A stretch of DNA of 8,911 nt from Planctomycetaceae bacterium (GTDB taxonomy: Bacteria > Planctomycetota > Planctomycetia > Pirellulales > Thermoguttaceae), in assembly GCA_031274385.1 (NCBI GenBank), contig JAISQH010000247.1:1-8911 (forward strand), in the 5' to 3' direction. Made by a program: the position numbers and the translations under genes. The number at the start of each line of letters is the position of its first letter. Position 1 is the stretch's first letter. The notes below the pieces were generated by a model, which worked only from the letters and a program-made list of their open reading frames with translations, searched no databases and was not told where the DNA came from. Shown piece by piece: positions 1 to 4,940 of this stretch.

Positions 1-54
1 GCTAAATTTTTTAAACGTGCCTGCGGAGTGCCTTATCGACAACAATAAAACAAA

Positions 55-162
55 CTAACCCCGCAATACCACACAAAAAAAGATTATAACACAAATAAAA
101 AAATGCGCAAATTTACCCAACCTACCAAATAAAACGCTTAATTTGTCCAAAATACCCATCAT
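55..162 (-). CDS. Possible 35-residue hydrophobic small protein
   Basis: This short reading frame begins at an ATG that overlaps the stop of the upstream toxin remnant in an ATGA arrangement, which is typical of translational coupling; a second ATG follows directly. The product starts MMGILDKLSVLFGRLGKF and continues as one hydrophobic stretch, about residues 18-32, rich in F, I, V and C, ending in LRG. That would fit a single membrane helix. I do not recognise a family. It does not resemble the HigA antitoxin expected beside a HigB toxin, since it has no helix-turn-helix and is too short. The region is AT-rich, so a chance frame is quite possible; only the overlap and the hydrophobic segment support it. 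Confidence 0.2.
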   Translation of the reverse strand: MMGILDKLSVLFGRLGKFAHFFICVIIFFCVVLRG

Positions 163-356
163 GGCGAGTTAGCCCTGCCAAACAACTCTTGCCAGTGTCC
201 AATTGCGTATCGTAATTCTTCAAGATTTTGCGCAGCTCTTATCTGTTCAAGTCGTCCGGTAAGAATCTCGACACCAACTCTTCCTAATTCCTTGATCGCG
301 GCTTTATCATTGGTACAAATTTTTCGAATGCGGCTGTTCGCGAAGCGGATTTCCAT
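159..356 (-). pseudogene. Truncated HigB/RelE-type toxin
   Basis: The 65-residue product starts MEIRFANSRIRKICTNDKA and continues with an ELGR segment and RLEQIRAAQNLEELR. This matches the N-terminal half of the roughly 100-residue HigB/'killer' branch of the RelE/ParE toxin superfamily, ribosome-dependent mRNA endonucleases. In intact members the segment corresponding to GHWQELFGRA (residues 53-62) reads like GRxHELTGDRxGQ and leads into the strands carrying catalytic residues (GQxxLDLxxPYRLIF). Here the protein stops after NSP, so that half is missing and activity is unlikely. No HigA-like antitoxin follows. The next bases downstream do not restore the family sequence in another frame beyond a doubtful GQ. 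Assignment rests on remembered family consensus, not on a search. Confidence 0.5.
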
Positions 357-386
357 CTTTTACAAAATTCGTAGGTTCAAAACAAT

Positions 387-518
387 ATTGTCTGAACACG
401 ATTTTTCTGATTGATAAAATTGGTAGGATAATCTGTTGATAATAACTGACTATACAATAATTATTTTCGGCAGACTATCCTATCATCTTACCAATCCCAA
501 AAATCTTGTTCAGATAAT
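387..518. repeat. 132-bp palindromic element, copy 1
   Basis: Two imperfect arms of about 48 bp (387-434 and 471-518) are inverted copies of each other, with ends reading ATTGTCTGAAC and GTTCAGATAAT. The centre (435-470) is AT-rich and contains AACTGAC. The whole unit, including the centre, is recognisably repeated in the same orientation at 4306-4452. A 7-bp direct repeat AAACAAT lies at 380-386 and 520-526 and could be a target-site duplication, but such AT-rich words are common here. There is no coding capacity, so it would be a MITE-like or REP-like element. Confidence 0.8.
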
Positions 519-532
519 GAAACAATTTACCC

Positions 533-616
533 GTAGGGGCGACCCTTGCGGTCGCCCTCCTTGCGGTCGCCCTGAATTGGTGATGGTTCGGGGCAACCGC
601 AAGGGATTGCCCCTAC
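533..616. repeat. GTAGGGGC inverted repeat with internal 15-bp duplication
   Basis: The left arm (533-557, beginning GTAGGGGCGACCC) is the inverted counterpart of the right arm (591-616, ending TTGCCCCTAC), differing by a few bases and one indel. The GC-rich word CCTTGCGGTCGCCC is duplicated in tandem (about 543-557 and 558-572). Similar GTAGGGGC/GCCCCTAC palindromes are scattered between genes in many environmental bacterial genomes. A reading frame across it is an artefact of the repeat. Confidence 0.75.
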
Positions 617-690
617 AATTAAAAACGAATGATTGTTTCGTTCCGTAAATTTATCAAAGATTTTGACAAAGTCAATGATTGACCGGCTGA

Positions 691-796
691 ATTTTCATGT
701 TGTTGGTGGTACGTTAAGAGACAAAGAGCGCAAAGGCGTTAATACAAAACGTTTAAGTTTTCTTTACGTCTTTGCGCTTGCGCGCAACATGAAAAT
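691..796. repeat. Two-tier palindrome with CGCAAAG words
   Basis: Outer arms are perfect over 12 bp: ATTTTCATGTTG (691-702) and CAACATGAAAAT (785-796). Inner arms are GCGCAAAGGCGT (728-739) and ACGTCTTTGCGC (766-777), one mismatch. The middle is AT-rich. The element lies 28 bp past the stop codon of the oxidoreductase gene on the minus strand, so a role as a 3' mRNA hairpin is possible, but no T-tract follows to make it a standard terminator. The rest of the 357-824 gap shows nothing beyond this and the two repeats before it. Confidence 0.65.
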
Positions 797-824
797 CAAA
801 TTAGAAAACAACACAAAAATTTGG

Positions 825-2168
825 TCAAACAACCGGTTGTTCAAAACCTTTTCGGTGTTCACGACGGAGCCAGGTGTTGGCTTCGGTGTCGCCGGGAAAT
901 TCCTCTTTGACCGGATCCCACTTCAAATTCCGTCCCAAATATCGGGCAATATTCAGAATATGGCAAATTGTTGCGGTACGGATTCCTGTTTCAAGATCGC
1001 CGATTGGTTTTTTGCCGTTGTAAATGCAATTGATCCAATCGGTGGTATGACTTGGCAATTTCAGTGCATTATCACCGGTAGTGTGTTCTTTCAACCAATT
1101 TTCGGCGAGTTCTTTCGGATTGGAGGTCATTTTGTTTCGGAAAATTTCGACCTTTCCTTTTTCACCGATAAAAATACCGCCGCCGCGGTTGCCTTCGGCA
1201 AGCCGAACCGTTAAACCGTTGGCGTAACGATAAGAAAGTGTTGGTTTTGAACAAATTTCGTTACCTCGTTTGGAGGATTCCGGTTTATCGTAGGTTGGCG
1301 GTTCGAGTTTTCCGCCTTCGACCAGAATTTCGACGGGACCCGTCTCATCCATTCCGAGCGCACACTGAATCTGATCGAATCCGTGCGTTCCCCAACCCGT
1401 CATTTCACCGCCGGAATAATTTCGGAACGATAACCAACCGGGATTACCGCGCGGAATGAAGAGTTGCGAATGATACGGAACCGGCTCAGTAGGACCGCAC
1501 CACAAATCCCAATCGAGACCTTCGGGGATTTGTTCTTGTGACATATTGTACAGCCACGGCGATTCGTAATTGGCAGAGATCACTTCGGTAATTTTGCCGA
1601 GATGACCTTCGCGAATAAACTGACAGCCGAGATAGTTTGGAACCATTGACCGCTGCATACTGCCGCACTGAAAAACGATGCCGGTTTTTTTCGCGGCTTT
1701 CCGTATCAAAATACCGTCCTCAACTGTCAGCGTAATCGGCTTCTCAACATAAAGATGTTTCCCAGCCAATGCGGCATTAACACAAATTAACGAACGCCAA
1801 TGTTCCGGTGTTGCGGTAACAATGGCGTCGACATTTTTGTTGTCGATCACTTTTCGGTAATCCTGATACGCTAATTCCGGTGCAAGTTTGTATTTTGCGG
1901 CGGTGTCTTCAGCGCGTTTTTTCCAAACGTCGCAGACGCAGATCACTTCGGTACGTTTATCGTTTGCCGCAGCACCGAAAACGCCGCTGCCTTGCCGACC
2001 CACTCCGATTCCGGCAACACCTATCCGGTCATTGGCTCCGGGTCTTTTTGTTGCAGCATCAGCAAATACCGTACGAGGAATCAACATCGGAACCGAAACC
2101 GAAATTGCTGCCACTTTCAATGAATCACACAAAAAATCACGTCGGGAAGAAAGTTTTTTAGTTTGCAT
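825..2168 (-). CDS. Tat-exported Gfo/Idh/MocA family oxidoreductase
   Basis: This is a 447-residue NAD(P)-dependent dehydrogenase of the Gfo/Idh/MocA family, whose members act on sugars, inositols and related polyols; the substrate cannot be read from sequence. Residues 1-36 form a twin-arginine signal: SSRRDFL at 7-13, a hydrophobic stretch, then a likely cut after VFA (34-36). The Rossmann nucleotide-binding loop GVAGIGVGRQG is at 50-60, the family EKP motif (lysine 143) at 142-144, and GWGTHGFD with the conserved His and Asp at 258-265. The frame is open 26 codons further upstream, but I start at this Met because it places the twin arginines at 9-10 as usual; the extension is a low-complexity FFQQSFFQF stretch. 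No clear Shine-Dalgarno. It stands alone with repeats on both sides. Tat-exported members are abundant in planctomycetes. Confidence 0.9.
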   Translation of the reverse strand: MQTKKLSSRRDFLCDSLKVAAISVSVPMLIPRTVFADAATKRPGANDRIGVAGIGVGRQGSGVFGAAANDKRTEVICVCDVWKKRAEDTAAKYKLAPELAYQDYRKVIDNKNVDAIVTATPEHWRSLICVNAALAGKHLYVEKPITLTVEDGILIRKAAKKTGIVFQCGSMQRSMVPNYLGCQFIREGHLGKITEVISANYESPWLYNMSQEQIPEGLDWDLWCGPTEPVPYHSQLFIPRGNPGWLSFRNYSGGEMTGWGTHGFDQIQCALGMDETGPVEILVEGGKLEPPTYDKPESSKRGNEICSKPTLSYRYANGLTVRLAEGNRGGGIFIGEKGKVEIFRNKMTSNPKELAENWLKEHTTGDNALKLPSHTTDWINCIYNGKKPIGDLETGIRTATICHILNIARYLGRNLKWDPVKEEFPGDTEANTWLRREHRKGFEQPVV

Positions 2169-2317
2169 TGTTGAATCTTTTTGTTGGGGGAAAATTGAAA
2201 ATTGGAAAAACGATTGTTGAAAGAAAATAGGTAAAATGGTAACCATTCACAAATTTTTACTACAAAAAATAATGTAACTGTCTATTTTGTTTTTTAAGGA
2301 TTACACGCAAAGTAACT

Positions 2318-2342
2318 AAAACAACTCCGTAGGAGTTGTTTT
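2318..2342. terminator. Perfect hairpin, possible terminator
   Basis: ACAACTCC (2321-2328) pairs with GGAGTTGT (2332-2339) across a GTA loop, extended by AAA/TTT to an 11-bp stem. It is followed by a run of five T on the plus strand and four on the minus strand, so it could end transcripts of the lipoprotein operon on the minus strand about 190 bp past its stop. The stem is only moderately GC-rich and the short ACTCCGTAGGAGT palindrome may simply be another repeat. Confidence 0.35.
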
Positions 2343-2352
2343 TAATTCAATA

Positions 2353-2425
2353 CCAAAACAATTGACCAAAACAATTGACCAAAACAATTGACTAAAATAA
2401 TTGACTAAAATAATTTACCAAAACA
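2353..2425. repeat. 13-bp tandem repeat, about 5.5 units
   Basis: The unit CAAAACAATTGAC begins at 2354, 2367 and 2380, then continues as TAAAATAATTGAC (2393), TAAAATAATTTAC (2406) and a partial copy at 2419. The first three units are identical and the later ones diverge by C-to-T changes. It lies inside the inner arms of the surrounding inverted repeat. Confidence 0.85.
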
Positions 2426-2529
2426 TCAATCATTAAAAACAAAATAGAGACAGTTACAAAATAATTTCTGTCAATCCTCTGTCAATAAAAAATGTGAATG
2501 GTTTTCTAAAATGCTACGAAAATGACATC

Positions 2530-2949
2530 TTACAGGGAATCCGGTTTTTCGACTACAATTTCGAAACGGTTTTTTTCACCGGACTTGACTTCGATAACGA
2601 TTCCTGAAGTTTCCGGGTTGTTGTATTTATCGGCAAAAAGCGGAATATCGCGGTCTGTTCCCTCACTCGGTTCCGATCCGATCAGATGAATATTGTACGT
2701 ACCGGGTGGGAGTCCGTCTTTTTCCTTCAAGCCGCCAAGTTCAAAAACACCGTCCTTAATCGTACCGGTATAATTGAATTGGGACGTCGAGAAAAAAATC
2801 ACGCCGCTTGGAACCGGTTCACCGGACGAATATTTTACAATACCGGAACCCGAAACATGCCTGTTTCCGCAACCCATCGTAGCCAACAAAATAAAGAACA
2901 AACAAAATAAGGAACAAAAATTGAACCATCGAATCATTTTTTGTGACAT
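2530..2949 (-). CDS. Small lipoprotein with transthyretin-like (carboxypeptidase regulatory-like) domain
   Basis: A 139-residue protein with a hydrophobic signal (about 9-25) ending in the lipobox-like LATMGC, so Cys27 is the likely lipidated residue. The mature part looks like one transthyretin-like beta-sandwich: SGSGIVKYSSGEPVPSG at 33-49, LPPGTYNIHL near 80-89, PLFADKY at 103-109, and a final strand IVIEVKSGEKNRFEIVVEK (117-135). Planctomycetes carry many such short lipoproteins next to DUF1559 genes; their function is unknown. It starts 56 bp after the DUF1559 stop on the same strand with no promoter or terminator visible in between, so I infer co-transcription. There is no Shine-Dalgarno before Met1; Met5 is an alternative start with the same lipobox. 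The protein is presumably anchored to the periplasmic face of a membrane. Confidence 0.82.
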   Translation of the reverse strand: MSQKMIRWFNFCSLFCLFFILLATMGCGNRHVSGSGIVKYSSGEPVPSGVIFFSTSQFNYTGTIKDGVFELGGLKEKDGLPPGTYNIHLIGSEPSEGTDRDIPLFADKYNNPETSGIVIEVKSGEKNRFEIVVEKPDSL

Positions 2950-3005
2950 TTTATAAAAGTTGGTGAAGTTATTGTAGTAATATTATAATATTAACTGTTT
3001 CGGGT

Positions 3006-4250
3006 TTAGGGTAATTGCTCTGCTGTACCGTCGTCAACAATGCTCATTCGGGCTAAAATATTAACATTGACAACTTTTGAGACACTCCGAACCGCTCCGT
3101 CACCAAGAAGAACATTGAGCGATCCGGGATGGGCACTTCCTAAAACCGGTAACGCCAAGTCAATGGCAAATCGATTTGATCCTGTTGGAAATTCCGAATC
3201 GCTTCGGGCAATGGGGCGTCCTGTATAAGAATTTGTTGCTCGGTTATTCGTTGCCATCAGTGAATCAACCCAGGCATGAGCAGCGAGATCGCCGCGGCTT
3301 GCCCCGCCGTCTCCGCCAAATGCAGAAAGGTAAGAACAATCCAAAAGCCATTGTTCTTGTTGCGTTGCCGCAGTATAACTTTGTGTATAACATTTTTTGA
3401 ACATATAAGTCGGAATGTGTTTTTCTGCAGCAATTATCTGATTGGAAGTACCGTCCTGCCACCAAGAAAAAGTATCGACAGGATAATAGGAGACCACTTG
3501 GTAAGAGCCGGAAGGTCCCGGCTCAATCATAGCTGTACGAAATGATCCATTATGGTTTGAGTTGTTATTTCGATCTAATCTGCTATCAAGCACTCTGGCA
3601 TCGGAACCAGTATAAGCAACCGTAATCAAATAATCAATTTGAGGTCCCGAATGAGACATTGTTGTTTCTTCAGTGTAATGTGAACCGCCGTTGCGCCGCG
3701 ACGGACAGTGATAAAACGAAACCGAACCAAATCCTTTTCTTTCCTCATCACCGAGAACATTACGCCACCAAGTTTGACCCGGTACTCGGTCATGTCCTTC
3801 AGTTGCTCCGGTTCCTTCCATAACTTTGTCGTAAAGTGATTGTCGTTCGACAAACGGATAAATTAAGCCCCAAAATGAAAGTCGTCCGTATTGGGGAGCA
3901 TCATGGGTAGAATCTGTTGGCGTGTGATTGGCATTACTGCCATAATAATAAATGATCGTTGGTGGAAGAGCGTCATTGGCACTGTGGAAATTGTGTACGG
4001 CAATACCGACTTGTTTCAAATGGTTTGTACACTGCATTCTCCTTGCCGCTTCTCTTGCTGCCTGAACCGCCGGAAGCAGTAAGGCAATCAAGACGCCAAT
4101 AATAGCGATAACGACGAGGAGTTCCACAAGCGTAAATCCCCTACTTACCCCCCCCCCCCCTTGTTCGCTATTTTGACGGAGGTTCTTCAAAATCGGTTGC
4201 ATTAAATTGTTCAAAAAATGGTTTACTAAATTGTTCAAAATGGTTTTCAT
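3006..4250 (-). CDS. DUF1559 protein with prepilin-type N-terminus
   Basis: A 414-residue secreted, pseudopilin-like protein of the planctomycete DUF1559 family. The class III leader ends at Gly38|Phe39 (RGFTLVELLVVIAIIG), with Glu at position +5 (Glu43), followed by one hydrophobic helix to about residue 62 and the family signature LLPAVQAAREAARRMQC. Further family features are WWQDGTSN near 263-270 and the C-terminal H-X9-DG box (His374 to Asp384-Gly385). These proteins are expected to be processed by prepilin peptidase and to sit in the envelope; the role is unknown. The start is fixed by a strong AAAGGAG six bases upstream. The leader is unusually long, contains a near-duplicated ILNNL segment (4-8 and 12-16) and a Gly4 run (31-34) coded by 13 consecutive G. 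The lipoprotein gene follows 56 bp downstream. Confidence 0.93.
   Translation of the reverse strand: MKTILNNLVNHFLNNLMQPILKNLRQNSEQGGGGVSRGFTLVELLVVIAIIGVLIALLLPAVQAAREAARRMQCTNHLKQVGIAVHNFHSANDALPPTIIYYYGSNANHTPTDSTHDAPQYGRLSFWGLIYPFVERQSLYDKVMEGTGATEGHDRVPGQTWWRNVLGDEERKGFGSVSFYHCPSRRNGGSHYTEETTMSHSGPQIDYLITVAYTGSDARVLDSRLDRNNNSNHNGSFRTAMIEPGPSGSYQVVSYYPVDTFSWWQDGTSNQIIAAEKHIPTYMFKKCYTQSYTAATQQEQWLLDCSYLSAFGGDGGASRGDLAAHAWVDSLMATNNRATNSYTGRPIARSDSEFPTGSNRFAIDLALPVLGSAHPGSLNVLLGDGAVRSVSKVVNVNILARMSIVDDGTAEQLP
4148..4160 (-). repeat. G13 homopolymer inside the DUF1559 leader
   Basis: Thirteen consecutive G on the coding strand encode Gly31-34 plus the first base of Val35. The next coding bases are TAAGTAG. 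With 12 G the frame reads straight into TAA, and with 14 G into TAG after two codons (GGT AAG). The tract lies upstream of the prepilin cleavage site, so its length decides whether the protein is made. Confidence 0.9.
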
Positions 4251-4256
4251 CGCGTT

Positions 4257-4263
4257 CTCCTTT
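4257..4263 (-). promoter_or_regulatory. Strong ribosome-binding site of the DUF1559 gene
   Basis: On the minus strand AAAGGAG precedes the ATG at 4250 by six bases (AACGCG). It fixes the start at this Met and so places the G13 run inside the reading frame. No other gene in the window has so clear a Shine-Dalgarno. Confidence 0.85.
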
Positions 4264-4305
4264 AAAATGGGTTTGGAGTGAAACGGAAAAATGAGTTTAA
4301 CAATT

Positions 4306-4452
4306 CGTTCCTATTGTCTGAACAAGATTTTTTTGATTGATAAAATTGGTAGGATAGTCTATTGAAAGAACTGACGATTCGACATTATTTCCGACACAGA
4401 TTATCCTATTCATCTTATCAATCCCCAAAATCTTGTTCAGACAATAGAAACG
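4306..4452. repeat. 147-bp palindromic element, copy 2
   Basis: Arms of about 50 bp (4306-4360 and 4398-4452) are inverted copies; the outermost 18 bp, CGTTCCTATTGTCTGAAC against its partner, differ at one position. The central part (4361-4397) also contains AACTGAC and matches the centre of the element at 387-518, so these are two copies of one family in the same orientation. It lies 56 bp upstream of the DUF1559 start and could overlap its promoter region. From 4453 to 4650 I see only AT-rich sequence with two AATCCGGTCAA words (within 4501-4535). Confidence 0.82.
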
Positions 4453-4650
4453 ATAAACGATTTCGCTATTATCCCCTGCCGCAAGAGTCTTGTCAACATG
4501 AAAATCCGGTCAAAATATGTTGAAATCCGGTCAACTGTTTTAAGAATAAAAAACAGTTAAGTACAATAACAAAAAACAATTACGTAAAATAGAACGTAAA
4601 AATAATGCGAAAACGATGTCTGTTTTTAACGTTTTTTTTTATTTTTCCCT

Positions 4651-4672
4651 AGTCGCGCAGCGACGACATCAT
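4651..4672 (+). repeat. GTCGCGCAGCGAC repeat, short copy
   Basis: GTCGCGCAGCGAC at 4652-4664, a palindrome with five-base GC arms, is followed by GACATCATC. The same word with the same type of continuation recurs at 8714, 8794 and, inverted, at 8863. It is preceded by a T-rich run (4631-4646) on the plus strand, which is the wrong side for a terminator. Confidence 0.75.
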
Positions 4673-4710
4673 CAAAAGTGGAGTTTTAGTAACGACAGCG
4701 CAATCATGAT

Positions 4711-4860
4711 CAACCACGAAAGACACGAACCTACACGAAAAAGAGAAGAGAAAAAAAGAGAAGAAAATTTTTTTGAAAATGAAAATGGTTCAAAAAGATT
4801 TTTTTTAACAAGATCAATATTTCAAAATATTTCAAAATCGTTCGTGTAGGTTCGTGGTTG
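4711..4860. repeat. 150-bp CACGAA palindrome
   Basis: The right arm (4841-4860), read on the minus strand, is CAACCACGAACCTACACGAA. The left arm (4711-4739) has the same sequence with nine extra bases, AGACACGAA, inserted after the first CACGAA. The centre is purine-rich (AAGAGAAGAG) and then AT-rich. It resembles the nested element at 8543-8697 in using CCACGAA words but has different outer sequence. Confidence 0.75.
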
Positions 4861-4870
4861 AAAAATAAAG

Positions 4871-4925
4871 GGTGTTGCGCTGCGCTACACCGCCGGTTAT
4901 GCATCATAACGTCGCTAGCGCGACT
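4871..4925 (-). repeat. 55-bp GTCGCG/ATGCATAACCGG repeat, inverted copy
   Basis: Read on the minus strand this begins AGTCGCGCTAGCGACG, continues through GATGCATAACCGG and ends AGCGCAGCGCAACACC. It aligns over its whole length with 8713-8768 on the plus strand. It begins 15 bp past the stop of the 516-residue protein, so it would be in the 3' part of that transcript. Confidence 0.75.
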
Positions 4926-4940
4926 AAAATCAATATTATT

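Larger units (their letters stand above)
2241..2502. repeat. 262-bp two-tier inverted repeat element
   Basis: Outer arms AACCATTCACAAATTTTT (2241-2258) and AAAAAATGTGAATGGTT (2487-2502 region) are inverted copies. Inside them a second pair of about 24 bp (2274-2297, starting GTAACTGTCT; and 2433-2457, ending AGACAGTTAC) is again inverted, differing by a 2-bp indel. Between the inner arms are a perfect hairpin and a 13-bp tandem repeat, listed separately. The element takes up nearly all of the gap between the oxidoreductase start and the lipoprotein stop and has no coding capacity. Confidence 0.65.

Noticed and set aside
436..648. 70-codon plus-strand frame containing repeated CGRPP.
   Set aside because: It is a translation of the GTAGGGGC palindrome and its 15-bp duplication, not a gene.
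828..841. Perfect palindrome AACAACCGGTTGTT at the oxidoreductase 3' end.
   Set aside because: It is inside the last codons, has no room for a proper loop beyond CCGG, and the T-run after it is separated by several bases, so a terminator or operator cannot be supported.
633..1214. 193-codon open frame on the plus strand.
   Set aside because: Most of it is antisense to the oxidoreductase and the rest runs through a palindromic repeat; the product resembles no family I know.
2169..2246. Upstream extension of the oxidoreductase by 26 codons to an earlier ATG.
   Set aside because: The extension is low-complexity Phe/Gln-rich and would place the twin-arginine motif at residues 35-36; starting at 2168 gives a standard Tat signal.
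2353..2425. Tandem 13-bp units as a CRISPR array.
   Set aside because: The units touch each other without spacers and are too short; no cas gene is present.
4616..4849. 77-codon plus-strand frame rich in Lys, Glu and Phe.
   Set aside because: It is a reading through the CACGAA palindrome and its purine-rich centre.
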